A stretch of 38,123 nucleotides of DNA. Origin: Branchiostoma floridae (taxonomy: Eukaryota > Chordata > Leptocardii > Amphioxiformes > Branchiostomatidae). The first letter of the stretch is position 1. Each line of letters opens with the position of its first letter. The notes below the pieces were generated by a model that saw only the letters and a list, made by a program, of their open reading frames with translations, ran no database searches and was not told the origin of the DNA. Below, in pieces: positions 1 to 11,423 of the stretch. The stretch spans positions 527,854 through 565,976 of the forward strand of contig NC_049980.1 in assembly GCF_000003815.2 (NCBI RefSeq), written 5' to 3'. The position numbers were made by a program, and so were the translations under genes.

Positions 1-210
1 CACTCGGCATGCGTTGCACACGTAACCAAAGACCACGTGACCCCACCAACGTCTGACAGGGCCTATGAGGTAAGTTTGCCCGTGCTGTGGAGCCTGGTAG
101 AGGCTACAAATCTGCTGATTACAAAGAGGGTTTAAAAATGTTTAGAAAATCACCATTTTATCGTGTATATTTAGTATACGTGTAACTATATAGTATAAGT
201 TATAATATAG
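1..210. other. No gene seen
   Basis: AT-rich sequence with no convincing exon, RNA gene or repeat that I can recognise. Confidence 0.4.
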
Positions 211-266
211 GGTCAGTACTTGGATGGGAGACCACAAAGCTTAAGGAAGACAGGATGCTGTAAGTC
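211..266 (+). pseudogene. 5S rRNA-derived fragment (3' half)
   Basis: The run GTACTTGGATGGGAGACC matches the strongly conserved box C region of animal 5S rRNA (internal TFIIIA/Pol III promoter), and the later GGATGCTGTAAG resembles the 5S 3' end. The segment between carries extra bases, and the 5' half of a 5S gene is absent upstream. It is therefore a truncated pseudogene or part of a 5S-derived SINE, not a functional gene. Confidence 0.55.
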
Positions 267-320
267 AGGCCATTGTCTATCGGAAGGGACGTAACATAGG
301 GGTCCAGTGTTCGAGGAGGT

Positions 321-600
321 TCCTGAAAGAGGGAGGGGGCGACACCACGTTAGTCTTTCGAGACAAAGGGAGGTCGCATGTTCTGTATATTATGTAATAC
401 ATCTGCTGTATTATTTGCAGCCATTAGGTACCCAAGTTTCTTAGTAATGAGGACGAAATTGAGCCTTATCTTTTTAAGTTATTACAAAAATGGGTTGCTA
501 CGGGCTGAAAATAATACACCAGATTTAATATACAAGAAAATACGACCTCCCTTTGTCTCCAGAGACTAACATGTCGTGTCGCCCCCCTCCCCCTTCGAAG
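321..600. repeat. Inverted repeat, arms about 60 bp
   Basis: The left arm (about 321-380) and the reverse complement of the right arm (about 541-600) share blocks including GACAAAGGGAGGTCG, GTTAGTCT and GGGGGCGACAC, separated by about 160 bp. The right arm runs into the segment that resembles a zinc-finger gene first exon. It could be a small foldback element; no target duplication is evident. Confidence 0.5.
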
Positions 601-880
601 ATTTCACACCACGAAAATTCTTTAATATTTTCCCGCCCAATGCGACCCTTACACCATAGATACGACCTACAGCGATTCTGCTTTACGATAAGACAGTCAT
701 TTAGCATAATTCAAGTTCTTACCTGCTTCCAACGTTGGTTGAAAACCTTTCACACAATCCCCGAAGCGTTTTATGAGAATTCACGGTCAAAGGTGAACTT
801 ATCGTAGGTCAAAGGTGAACTTGACGGACCAAGAATGTATTCTGTACCTGGTTATCCTTTTAGTGCGCAAGTCAATTTCC
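573..880 (-). other. Paralogue of zinc-finger first exon and promoter segment
   Basis: This stretch aligns by eye with 26522-26790: C-rich tract, CACCACGAA, ACACCATAGA, the CCTGCT-CCA-CGTTG stretch, AGGTCAAC-like blocks, and CTGATTATCC versus CTGGTTATCC. On the minus strand both copies hold a splice donor after GCAG: GTAAGAAC here at 722-721, GTAGGAAC in the other copy. That makes a non-coding first exon (upstream of about 723) of another zinc-finger gene plausible; its coding part would lie left of this window. Inference from paralogy only. Confidence 0.4.
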
Positions 881-1590
881 GTCTGTTTGCTAAATAAAGT
901 TTTAGGCTGTGCTGTAAATCGTATAGATAGCAGCTGCAAAATGAGGAAATACTAGTAACGTTACACGCTGTAAACGGTTAAACAAACAAAAAGGTGTTTT
1001 TACCGTAGTTTCGCTTGTCAGTAATGAGCATACAACATATATTGAGTCAATTGTATTCGTAGGTATCAGCCATAGCGTTTATTTCAAATGACATAAGCAT
1101 TCTTTAAAATTCTTCATAATTCAAATACGCTCGGAATAGCATAATCATTATTGTACCAAAATAGAGTGTACATGTTAGCAAAATAGTGACAAAATTCACA
1201 TCACATACTTATTTTACTGCTTAACTGAACCACGACATTTTTGTAAGGTGTCAGTAGTCTTAGAAGTCGTAATCTTACTTTAAAAAAATACTGTAAGAAT
1301 TACGAAAAGCATTCTTTATTCGTGGACTAAATGGTTTTCTAAAAAGAAGTCATCTTCTTTGAGAAATTTCCTTGTATACAACAAGAGAAACAACAGAAAT
1401 AAGAAAATACATATGTTTGTAGAGCTGCCTGGAGGAACTTTACAGTGTCACCGGACGGATGACTGAACTGAACTGAACGTACGGCAATGCCCCTCAAAGC
1501 AGGAATGTTGCAATCTGCACTACTTACAAATGTGCTGGTAGCTTTTTTGTAAAAGAATGGCTTCTCAGAAGATAACATAAGACAGAATTT
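881..1590. other. No gene seen
   Basis: AT-rich sequence with short ORFs only; I see no splice-flanked exon or recognisable repeat. Confidence 0.4.
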
Positions 1591-2127
1591 TTACCCTCAC
1601 CCACCACACATGTAGGGTTTCGAACCAGTGTGTTTGGCTAGATGGCTGTCCAAGGTAGAATAAGTGCAACAAAATGGTCACATTGCAAAATGAAAGGTTT
1701 TTCTCTTGCGTGAGTTTTCATATGTAACGGAGAAGGTAGAGTTTTTGTCTGTACTGTACCCACTCTCTGCACACATATAGGGCTTCTAACCAGTGTTTTC
1801 GGCTATATGTTGATCTAAATTAGATTTTTGAGCAGCAGAATAGTCACACAGGTCAGACTTGTAGGGCTTCTCACCTGTATGTCAGAGTTCTTACATGTTG
1901 GGCTAAGCGAGACTTCTGTGCTGCCCTGTATCCACACTCACCACACATGTAAGGTTTTTACCAGAATGCTTTGCTAGGTGTCGGTCCAAACTGGACTTAA
2001 CGGCACATGAATAGTGACACTGTTTAAACTGGTAACGTTTTTCACCTGTATGAGTTCTCATATGTACACAAAGAGTAGACTTGTTAGCTGTTCTGTACCC
2101 ACACTCGCCACACATGTAGGGTTCATT
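1590..2127 (-). pseudogene. Decayed C2H2 zinc-finger array
   Basis: Reading leftwards on the minus strand, about six consecutive C2H2 finger units can be followed. They alternate the CGECGYRTA and C-x2-C-DYS finger types and correspond in order to the first fingers of the intact gene at 23724-24827 (compare NKSTLCVHMRTH with NKSTLSVHMRIH). The frame is lost after the second finger: a base is missing in what was HSGEKPY, giving HSGKNL. Later units have lost cysteines, carry stops or shift frame again. The upstream edge ends abruptly at about 2127, where unrelated sequence replaces the linker. This is a truncated, non-functional paralogue, part of a local zinc-finger cluster. Confidence 0.8.
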
Positions 2128-2430
2128 ACTGCTTTCCCAGTGATGAATTACTTTGTTCCAGTGATGAAGCTCTCTCGGTACTGGAATTCCGCTGATGAGT
2201 TTTGTTCAATGTTTTATTTTTATTAAGGTTCTCGCGGGCAAACACACATTCACCCGAATTTTGACCTTATTACACACGTCAGGCTTACCAAAGCCACACA
2301 AAACACATAATAACAATAGCTGCATACAAACAACGACTTGTAGATTCCAGTTAACATTTGTATAACATACATAATAGATTAAAATCAACGTGTTAGAAAA
2401 CGGTACCGAGTTAACAAGCAGTACAGGTAA
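2128..2430. other. No gene; short CCAGTGATGAA repeats
   Basis: The motif CCAGTGATGAA occurs twice (about 2139-2172), and related sequence with TTCC-TACTGG-ATTCC recurs at 5680-5830 on the other side of the LINE. The LINE may have inserted into this low-complexity repeat. Nothing coding is recognised. Confidence 0.35.
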
Positions 2431-2455
2431 TGGCTAACAACAAGTGTTCATAGCA

Positions 2456-3170
2456 CTACTGTGTAACCTTCTTGTTGTATAGACGGATGGCGCTATGGAG
2501 GAAGGACTTGCTGAGTCTCTTAGTACGGGCTTTTGGTAAACTGATTGTCCTAGAGTTTCTAAGTGTGCGTCCCGTGGCCCCTGTTCTTGTGGGTGGAACC
2601 ATGTCATGTAGGGGGTGGTCTTCCTTGAGCATGCGTTCAAACAGCTGTACCGCTGCCTCCTCCCGTCTGACCTTCAGTGTTGGCAAGTCGGGCACACTGC
2701 GTCTACCTCCAAGGGAGATGATGCGCAGGGCCCGGCGCTGTACCCTCTCGATGGCCAGTTCCTGCTCCTTACTGCACCCGACCAGTATCACATGGCCATA
2801 CTCAAGTACTGGACGTACAAGTGACAGGTATATCTGTATCAGGTCCGTTATACTGGTACCTTGCTTCGTCAACAGACGCAGATAATATAGTCTGCGCGAT
2901 GCTTTACTGATCATTGCAGAGATCTGTTCGTCGAAGGTGAGGTTCTTGTCCATGTAGAAACCTAGCCCCTTGGCACAGTCAACGGATGGGACTGGTTGGC
3001 CTCCAAGTGTGATCATAGGTGGAATCGGAGCAGATTTGCTGAAGCAGATCTGGAGAAGTAAACTCTTCCCACCGTTCAACGTCATCCTGTTGTCTTCTGC
3101 CCAGGAGTTAAGATGTGTAGACTCCTCTTCAACAGTTGTATCCTGATCGGCAAAGGCACAGGAATAGTCC
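2456..3170 (-). CDS. LINE ORF2, C-terminal part (frame-shifted)
   Basis: This is the continuation of the reverse transcriptase in another frame: EESTHLNSWAEDNRMTLN, LGFYMDKNLTFDEQI (thumb region), then VRPVLEYGHVI and RVQRRALRII typical of the CR1/L2 C-terminus. It directly abuts the upstream frame, so a single-base indel between about 3150 and 3190 accounts for the break. It could be real decay or an assembly error next to the N gap. The protein ends RLYNKKVTQ and stop at 2456. Confidence 0.75.
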
Positions 3171-5452
3171 TCGACAGAGAAACGTCATCGGCATATCNNN
3201 NNNNNNNNNNNNNNNNNNNNNNNNNNNNNNNNNNNNNNNNNNNNNNNNNNNNNNNNNNNNNNNNNNNNNNNNNNNNNNNNNNNNNNNNNNNNNNNNNCCC
3301 TGACGTTAGGGTGCGCCAGGAGCTGCTCTCCCGGTCCATAACCACTCTCTGCCGTCGGTTCTGTAAGAAGCTGAAAATCCATCTCTGCATACGAGGGCTG
3401 ACGTGAATGTCAATGACACGCTGGAGAAGCAGAGCATGGTCCACGCGATCGAACGCCTTACTCATGTCAGCGAAGATGGCTCTGACGAGCGTCGGCTTGT
3501 TTGCGTCCACAGCTGTCAGCCACGTTTGCACCATGCGAACAAGAGCCAGGGTCGTTGACGAACCCTTTACATAGGCGTACTGGTTCTTGATGACTGACTG
3601 GATGGAGGGTAGCAGCCTTTTCAAGATGCATCTCTCTAGAAGCTTTGCTAAGACTGAGAGGAGGGACACTGGTCTCATGTCACGAGCTTGACATGCACCG
3701 GCAAATTTTGGCACCGGGACCACGTTTGCAGACTTCCAGCCTACAGGAACTGTACCCTCTGCGTATGAGGCGTTGAAAAGGTGGGTCACAATCGGAGCAA
3801 GGTCCTCTGCGAACTCAGTAAGAATCCAGTTAGGTAAACTGTCGGGCCCGCATGCCTTCTTGGGTTTGACAGACTTCAGAAGACACTTGACCTCCCCAAT
3901 GGAGCACAAGTCAGGACCTGGGTCACCTAGTGGTAGGGGGAACATGTAAAGTGGAACACTTTGGCACCATGCCTCAGAGAAATGCTGACTGATCGTTTCC
4001 GCCGCTTGTCCCGCAGGAATCCCGTCCAAAGCAGAGCGTCCCGACTTCTGCGACCGACCAAGCTCCCGGTTAATACATGACCACCACTTGCGTGGATTTT
4101 CCTGTTTCAGCTGTTGGATACAGTTACGGTAGTGAAAGTTTTTGGCCTGTTGCACTACTGTTTTAACCTTGTTCCTCAGTTGTTTCCACAGAGGCGACTT
4201 TCCGTGTCGCTGGAATTCCTCTTGTCTCTGTTTAATGGCCCTCTTCACTCTCTCAGTCATCCAGCTTTTGTCGTCCGCCCGCACAGACCTGACCTTCATC
4301 GGGAAGTGATGCTCCACGAGGTGCATGATGGTACTGTAAAACTCGGAGACTTTCTCTTCCACCGACGCGGCGTCGAGTACACGTGACCAGTCAGCTGTGG
4401 CGATAGAAAGTGCAAAGTCTGCTTTGTTAGAGTGCGAAACCATTCTACGAGACAGCTTCCCTGGAGCCTGCTTTTCGACCTGAGTCTGGGCCTGAAGCAC
4501 GACACAGGCGTGGTCACTTCTACCTATAGGTGCAATGATCTGTGGTTCACCGTAGAACTGGGCCAAGTTCGTAATCACGACGTCGAGAATAGCTGAGCCC
4601 CTGGTAGGCTGCTTTACAATTTGCTTCAGTGTTGGGTGGGCAGCATGAATACGTCGTAAGGGTAGCCTGTTTACATCCCCACAGAGCAGAATACCGGCCT
4701 GGGGTTGGCGACGATGTATGGCGTCGATAGTGTTGACCAGGTGATACAGCATCTGATCATTTCCAACCTTATTATTTCTGCATGGCGGATGGTAAACAAT
4801 ACCGAGTACTATAACAGGCACAGACCTGGGGAGCCGACGTGGCCGGACCTCGATCCACACAACTTCTAAGTCCTTGTCCTCTAGGTCTTGGAGCCTACGA
4901 GCAGGAATGGTATCTGAGATATATGCGACGAGACCTCCACCCTTCTGACCTAGTCTGTCTTTCCGGAACAGCTGAAATCCAGGCATTGACAGGACATCGT
5001 CAGGTACGTCAGCATTAGCCCAGGATTCGGTGATACAGGCTATCTGTGCAGAGTAGGTAGAGAGTGTAGCTTCTAGTTCATGTTTTTTGTTACAAATCGA
5101 TCGTGCATTGCAGACGAGAATGTTTGGCATTCGGTGAGACTCAGTTTGTTTACCTACCGCAGCCAATGGGTGATCATCCTCCTTGATTGAATTTACGTCG
5201 GCCAGGTAACGATGGCGCGCTTGGGTCTTCAGGAATGTCTGGCGTTCATCAAGCAAAATTGGCCGATTGTTGATGATGGTGGGGATATTCTTTGCTCTGT
5301 TCCTTCCAGCTTTACATCCTCTTGTGTGCCAGATGCCACACTGTACAAGCAGGTTCTTGGTCTGCTCAGAAACTGCATACTTTCCACGGGAGAGAAGTAA
5401 ATCCGACCTGGAGTAGTAGCGCCCCCCCCCCCCCCACAGCAGTAGCCACCAT
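3082..5452 (-). CDS. LINE ORF2, endonuclease and reverse transcriptase part
   Basis: The endonuclease domain fills roughly the first third: NILVCNARSICNKKHEL, the ITESW motif, KGGGLVAYI, the CGDVNRLP strand and SDHACVVL, matching catalytic regions of the exonuclease-endonuclease-phosphatase fold. The reverse transcriptase follows, with RPVSLLSVLAKLLER, FADMSKAFDRVDH (catalytic Asp) and, just after the 100-N gap, YADD at about 3197. The frame is open upstream of 5256 through RYYSRSDLLLSRGKYAVSEQ and a basic, cysteine-containing stretch. The nearest ATG (5452, context GACATGG) is separated from it by a run of about 14 G, where one base more or less changes frame. The displayed frame ends at a TGA at 3084-3082, which is an artefact of the frameshift between YADD and about 3150. 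Confidence 0.8.
3198..3297. other. Assembly gap, 100 N
   Basis: Exactly 100 N, the conventional size for a gap of unknown length. It lies inside the LINE reverse transcriptase, just before YADD. The missing protein should include the conserved segment between the SG at its left edge and YADD. Confidence 0.98.
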
Positions 5453-5559
5453 GTCTTTGTCTTGCAGAAAGAACACCACCAGGACGCATAAAAGTGGGTA
5501 TATCCACATGGTTGTCAGAATCTTGGAACACTAATTCGGTTATATACACACTAAAATAC

Positions 5560-6780
5560 TGACATTTAAACTAGAGTCTATAAAAACGGAGTTTCACGCA
5601 GGAAACTCAGAGAGCCTAAAACAACATGGCAGCCCACCAGGAGCGCCCCCCACAGGAACTCTCGTCACTCGTTTTCCAGTGATGAACTTCGCTCCTCACT
5701 CGTCACAGGACACCGAGTGCGGTACCATCGAGGTCACCGGTTCCTCACTGGGTTTTCCAGTGTTCGTTGACACTTCGGAAATGGACAACGAGTGGTGAAA
5801 TCATTTCCGTACTGGGATTCCGGTGACCACGTCCTAATAGCAATAGAAGTTCCAGTATTGAGTTCGATATGCAAGATACAAAAAAAAAACCCTATTTCAC
5901 ATGTCATCATAGCCGTGTTACTGTTGGTCCAGGATCCGGAGTGTGGGGACTTGCCGAGGAAAAAGAGGAGACGATATCGGTAGTATGCTAACTTTCAAAT
6001 CCCCTGAACTGATTGATTCCTTTTTCTTCAGTAAACAATAACGGCAGTGTAACACACGGTGGGTCCCAGCAGTGGTTTCCACAGTGCGCAGGGTGATCGT
6101 TGATCGGTCGTATCAAGGAGGTTCATTTTTTTGGTAAAAGTTTGGAAATGAATCAGTGGGATGGGAAAAAAGTAATTCGCACAACATTACAAAATAAATA
6201 AACGGCCCACCACAAAGGTCCAACTGGTGCCTAGCAGTGACATCTAAAATTGTACCGAGAAAGACAATATTGGATTTAACTCTTCTTGGGGCAAGGAGCT
6301 AATTATGGCATTTCAAATTTACCAGCATTTGTAAATATTTCTTTTAGTGACAGAATCAAGTAGATGTTTGAAATCTATTGCAAAACATCACAAGCTACAT
6401 TCCACCAAAATAAAAGAGAATTGGAAGATACGAATAATGTAAGTTCTGCTGCAGTACCAAAGTTACATACTAGAGGTCCCAAAATTTACATTAACCCTTT
6501 GTCTGTCCAACACCTTCCGATATATACAATATAATTCTAATCCATCAAGAGGTTCTTGACTTATGCTAACAAAACAAAAAGCCGTAAACATAACACACAC
6601 AGAAACACATCCACTAACGGACACCTCCCAAACACTAGAAAGGCCGACATTTGCTTGAGAGCAAATACAGCATATTTCAGCCATCTCCCTCATGCAACAA
6701 TGGGCCTTGAGGTCGTTGACCCCTTTGGCCATTGGAAAATGACCCAAAAAATTCCCAAATATATCATTTTAAAGTGTTCC
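5560..6780. other. No gene; degenerate repeats
   Basis: Contains TTCCAGTGATGAA-like repeats (5680-5830), a poly-A run near 5880 and otherwise AT-rich sequence. No credible exon. Confidence 0.35.
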
Positions 6781-7345
6781 ATGCCAAAAATTATACATTG
6801 GTCATTTGGATAAATATCTAGAGCACCCCTTTACCAGATTTCGGGTCATTTGGTTGTAAAACGAGGGAACAGGAGCAAAAAATGTCCAATTTTTGTCCAA
6901 AAAAAATGGCCATAAAATCGCAATATTAAGCATTATGTTGTACTGTATGGAAGAACTGTTATTGAATTCATGTGCACATAATTGAAGGGCACTTTTATAC
7001 CAAATTTCAGGTCATTCGGTTGTAAAACGAGGGTACAGGAGGCAAAAATGTGCTTTTTTTTTAAAAAAATGGCCAAAAATCGCAAAATTAAGCATTTTGT
7101 TGTACCGTATGCCAAAACTGTTATTAAATCTGGGTTGGCATATGATCAGGGTTCCTTCTGTAGCAAATTTCATGTCATTAGGCTGTAATACTAGGGTACA
7201 GGAGCCCAAAATATACATAAAATCATTTTAAAGGTAGATATGAAAAAAAATGAAAAAAAAAAAACACCTGAGGGTATTGGCTTACTCTACCTTTGTGCCA
7301 AATTTCAAGTCAATCGGTTTAAAAATGGCGGAGTTGACTCGAATT
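6780..7345. repeat. Degenerate tandem repeat, about 170 bp period, 3-4 copies
   Basis: The phrase (A)CCAAATTTCAGGTCATTCGGTTGTAA, usually followed by a GAGGGTACAGGAG phrase, recurs near 6835, 7003, 7168 and, more diverged, 7300. Between them repeat ATGGCCA-AAATCGCAA-ATTAAGCATT-TGTTGTAC and ACTGTTATT. Copies are clearly diverged, so the array is old. The short ORFs on both strands are by-products. Confidence 0.7.
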
Positions 7346-8625
7346 GAAGATTTGACAGGAGAAAGAAAGAATGAAAGAAGAAAGAAACATTACGAATACA
7401 ATATATTTCACCATACCTATGGTATAGCTGAAATATAAATATGACCAACAATGTAACTAACGCTAGGGTGTTTCCTACTCTTATCAATAGGTTTGGTGGG
7501 AATCTAACATGATAGCAACTCTTTCAAGTATATCAAGAGTCTTGCAACACTAAAAGACAACAAGAAAACTGGATGCCCTTTCCGTATCAACTGGCCACCC
7601 ACGCGATTTAGCTCTCCAGCATGTAGGCAATGGAAAGTGCGTGGGTGTCTAAATAAAGTTGCATCATACACGAATGTGTATATTCCACCCACTCTAAAAC
7701 CTCAGCCCACGTCTACAGACGAATAAGTCGGGCAGGTCTACTTTACTCATTCCCAGGGGAGGGAAGTTCAATGCCGTGTGATGTCTCAAGTGATAAAGAC
7801 ATATTTTGTATTGGTCTACTTGGAATAGCCTTTTTTAAGTTTGTAAATGTTTCATCTAAGTACTAAAAGTACGCTAACAAACTTGTGACCATTAGAATGT
7901 GCCTTTTTTGACAGCACAGTGTCTCTTTCCCAATTTGTTTATTCAATATTTTTGGACGCCTACACATATCATGTCTCGGCCCTGAGTGATTCAGTTGTAC
8001 TGCGTAGTGCGAACCGGTTCCAGAAGCATCATTGTAAGTACAAAATAACACAATATCTGTTCTTCTTGTCAAAGATAGATTCTGTCGCTTAGAACTTAAA
8101 CTACAACTTAAACATAATTTTTCAATTTATAGGATGCCAATTTATAGGATATTTCTTACCAATACGCAGTAAAAACATATTTGTATGTGCTATTCTTGGG
8201 ACATTTACGTGCTGTTTTCCCTCCATGAACGAATCAAAGGTGCAAATTATTAACATCCAGTGGAGGCATCTGATTTTCTGTAGAAGCAAACCTATAACGC
8301 AGTTTTACAACACTCTAAGCCTAACATCCAAACATACGATGTGCCATTAACTAGATGTTCTCGCATACCTATACTTCCACCCCAAAATAGTGGGAACATA
8401 ATGACTATACAACCTCAAGTTAGTCAAGTAGCCTATAACATATCAGTAAGTGAGGAATCGACAAAAGGACTTAGAGTAAGAAGAAAATGTCAGCTACAAA
8501 CCCAGCCAGAACTTTATATCTTGACATGAATTGTCTGGCATCAGAAGATGTCTCGTGGGCTGCTTCATCAGCATAGTGATGAATTGTTTTTGTCTACCCT
8601 TGCAATTGTTTTTGACGACATAGAG
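7346..8625. other. No gene seen
   Basis: AT-rich, with only short ORFs lacking family similarity or splice context. Confidence 0.4.
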
Positions 8626-8629
8626 TAGG

Positions 8630-9020
8630 GCTGGGCACCGCTACAGAGTACCGGTACAAAACCAGTTTTTCTTACTGGACCGGTCCGGACCTGAAAAAAA
8701 TCAGGTGGATCGGATGTTGGACCGATCAGAAAATTACCAGATTATTTGATCAGGCATTCACACGTTTTGGTGCTTGCAGGTGGGAGAAAATAACAAGAGT
8801 GAAGTAGATTAGAGTTTATAGTCATTTCTACCACGTTTTACAGTATATCGTACAGGTGCAGTTAGCATTGTATGATTTTAAGACGCCAGTGTAAGTCTAA
8901 TACTCCACCAAACAGATTTCTTTGTAGTGAAATGGACCATTGGTATGAGTCATACTGAATCGGGTCCGGGTTCAGGTCCGGACCTGGACCTGATTCTTTG
9001 GACCTGAACCGGACCTGAAT
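8630..9020. repeat. Dispersed repeat rich in GGTCCGGACC motifs
   Basis: Begins TAGGGCTGGGCACCG, a start style often seen at ends of hAT-like miniature elements, and has many CCGGACCTGA/TCAGGTCCGG words at 8680-8710 and 8950-9020 that can pair with each other. Limits and class are uncertain. It ends about 200 bp before the first exon of the NHL gene. Confidence 0.4.
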
Positions 9021-9216
9021 TTTCTGTATACTGTATTGTGCACACAGCCACAAAGGAGTCAAGTGCATGGCGCTCGTGTGAAAGTAAGATTGGTCGCTCG
9101 AGTAACGGGAAGGTTTTACACCTTGGAAAAAGACCGCAGAATTGGGGCTGCCTGATGTAACAGGCAAATACCTCATCCTTACTTCACAAAAGCAACTATC
9201 GTCAAGTATCAGAGCC

Positions 9217-10429
9217 ATGACCGAAGACTGCCATTCCGGTGCCATGCCAAATGTTGTCACAAAATACTTCTTAAGCGAAAGTACAGAAAAACTAGGTACA
9301 GAAACTGTACAGCCTCTCACCAGGCAAGCTGACGAGGATGTCAATCTCCACATCCCAGATGAACAACTGTCTATCAAGAGCGATGATGCAGCCTCGAACA
9401 GACAATCAATCAATGTCAGCCCTGGTGATTTTGACACCTACGCTATTACATGCATATGCAAGGATGATAGTACTTGCATGATGAAAAGTTTGGAAGAGAC
9501 AGCAACCACAATAGTAGCGTCCAACAGTAGCCACAATGATGACATGAACTTGGCAAGGTGCGACTCATCCAAGCATGAGTATGATACTTCAGTTTTCATC
9601 AGAAATGATAGTCACGCGCACACAGAAACCGGAGATCCAATGCCAGTATACACACAAAGCACCAGTAACCTTCCTCCAAACGAAGTTAATCCCAACCCGA
9701 CGTACACACAAAGCATCATGAAACCCCCTCCAAACGACGATAACCCTAATCCGATGTACCTACAAAGCACCATGGAGCCAATCGTCAGCCCTGGACAAGC
9801 CTTTAAGCCAAATAACAGTAATGACAACAACTACACCCAGCCATCTGTCGCTACACGTCGGCAAGATAATGACGTCATCTTTATGTCAGCTAACAGCGAT
9901 GGCAATTCTTGCCTTCAGCCGTATGCAGTTACAAAACTGCAAGATGACGAAAAGGAAAGTGTCGTTGAGGAGGCAAACAATGAGGACAATCCCTGCATCC
10001 AGCCATATGCAGTCAGATACCAGGGAAACGATGAACATTCGCTTGGGCCAGTTGAGTGTGGTGTCATCCAGCCGTACGCTGTTAGATACGAGGAAAATGA
10101 TGTTACAGCTCTAAGCGATATTACAACTGAAAATGGACAAACAGATAGAACCGCCTCTGATGATGTGGACATTAAACCATATGCTGTCGCATACATGGAA
10201 CGGGATGACAAGGCGTGTGATACAACATCGGGGGACAGTCACACCCACACAGGACAGTCCTTGCAGAAACCAACAACGGCTTCAAAAAGCATCAATGATG
10301 TGTTGGCCAACCCTTCGAGCAATGATACAAATCCTACTGATCTTGTCAGTGAGGAGAGGCAACACATACCGGATGCGCTTATTCCGAATCCGATGTACGT
10401 GCCAAACGTTCAGCACCCTCCACTATGCG
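9217..10429 (+). CDS. Transmembrane NHL-repeat protein, exon 1 (cytoplasmic tail)
   Basis: First coding exon of a gene running to 20843 (about 792 residues if the damaged exon 5 is skipped). The start is the first ATG of the frame (GAGCCATGACC); the frame is open some 75 bp further but without ATG. The exon encodes 404 residues plus one base, hydrophilic and acidic, without signal peptide. It carries NPxY-type motifs (NPTY about 160-163, NPMY 178-181 and 391-394) and four QPYAV/KPYAV units (about 233, 262, 285 and 319), usually followed by an acidic patch. In other membrane proteins NPxY binds PTB-domain adaptors or clathrin adaptors; that role here is inference. It ends at the donor CG|GTAAGA in phase 1, matching the phase of exon 2. 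The closest group I can name is the NHL-propeller membrane proteins abundant in lancelets; I know no symbol. Confidence 0.75.
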
Positions 10430-10744
10430 GTAAGATACTTCTATGTTTCAATGAATTTGATTATTCACTGGGATTTGCGTGACAACTGATCTCAAGACAG
10501 ACCTTGTCTAACACTTAACAGACATTTAGTTTTCTATCAGACTGAACGTTCGACTGAACGTTCTTGTGTTAGCTGATTGTAGCCAGGGTCTAGATGACCA
10601 TTTGAAATATTTGTCATTTCTCTGTCATCAGTTGTTTCTTTATGATTATTTAGCAAGTTGTTTTTCTTTTGTTCTAAACATAACGATCTAAAATTCAATT
10701 CGTTTTCTTTTGACCCTATTGCTGCGTAATGTGGATTTTTTCAG
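10430..10744 (+). other. Intron 1 of NHL gene
   Basis: Donor GTAAGA at 10430 and acceptor TTTTTTCAG ending at 10744. It contains a short direct repeat GACTGAACGTTC near 10540-10563 and nothing else of note. Confidence 0.7.
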
Positions 10745-10854
10745 AATGTTCACGCCAATGGGTGTGCCTAGCTGTAGCAACGGCTACAGTCCTTGTGTCG
10801 TGCATCGTCAGTGCAGTCTTTCTCTGGGTATTGCTCTATACCAAAACACCAGCG
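10745..10854 (+). CDS. NHL gene exon 2: membrane helix
   Basis: Acceptor TTTTTTCAG; entered in phase 1, exits in phase 0 at GCG|GTATGC. It encodes ECSRQW, then about 26 uninterrupted apolar residues (VCLAVATATVLVSCIVSAVF and on to VLLY), then TKTPA. This is the only membrane segment in the predicted protein. It sits between the hydrophilic N-terminal tail and the propeller, so a type II (N-terminus inside) orientation is most likely. The frame used by the longer overlapping ORF starting at 10710 is not the coding one. Confidence 0.75.
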
Positions 10855-11222
10855 GTATGCTATTAATCATTGCCTTGTCTCCTTTCGGGTTTTCCTGACC
10901 ATTTCATGACACACAAATTCATAATTGCTTTACGCCATAAAACAGTTACTCAAGGAGCTGGATATGATAATATCCAGTTTAAGAAAATGATTTTGGGGTA
11001 TCCTATATTACCGGTATGTCTACCTTCATCGTAATTAATGCTTTCTTGATGATGTTTGATTCTTGAATTTACTTTTAAAACATACCACATTATGTTTGTC
11101 GTAATACAGTCTGATGAAAAATCCAGGATTTGACAGGGACACGCAAGTATATAATTTGGGACAGCTAGGTTTTAGATAATCTATTACGATGAACCAATGA
11201 CAAGATAACCCTCTATCTACAG

Positions 11223-11316
11223 CCGGCAGGGACATTGGGTACTTACTTTACCTCTGGTCCGACTGGATGCTGCAGTTCTGTCTCCAAACCGCCGGCAGTG
11301 ACCAACAGCTCACAAG
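11223..11316 (+). CDS. NHL gene exon 3: Ser/Thr/Pro linker
   Basis: Acceptor ATCTACAG, phase 0 in; donor CAAG|GTGAAG, phase 1 out. It encodes 31 residues rich in Gly, Pro, Ser and Thr, including SGPTGCCSS. It resembles exon 4 in order of features (G-T, GPTG, Cys, SS, PPA/SPA, S-Q), suggesting exon duplication. In a type II protein this would be an extracellular stalk, plausibly O-glycosylated. Confidence 0.6.
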
Positions 11317-11423
11317 GTGAAGACAAGTCTAGAAAAAAGTTCATCTAAGTGTGTTCACATGAGTTTCAATTGATGGAGAGTTGAAGTTGGACAGAGTCCT
11401 AAGGTTTCACCATGTAGGAAAAA

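Larger units (their letters stand above)
2430..5452 (-). mobile_element. CR1/L2-type non-LTR retrotransposon (LINE)
   Basis: A near full-length LINE in reverse orientation. It encodes an apurinic-like endonuclease followed by reverse transcriptase, the domain order of target-primed retrotransposons of the CR1/L2/jockey group. Clade assignment is from general motif style only. It is defective: 100 N cut the reverse transcriptase, and a frameshift follows the YADD box. Boundaries are approximate: the 5' limit is set by the candidate start at 5452, and the 3' end lies a little beyond the stop at 2456. No target-site duplication was found by eye. Confidence 0.85.

Noticed and set aside
9612-9830. 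Reverse-strand ORFs opposite the first NHL-gene exon (also 9915-10211)
   Set aside because: Shadows of the repeated PYAV and NPxY codons on the plus strand.
10710-10898. 62-codon ORF
   Set aside because: It overlaps the membrane-helix exon in another frame; splice sites and phase select the other frame.
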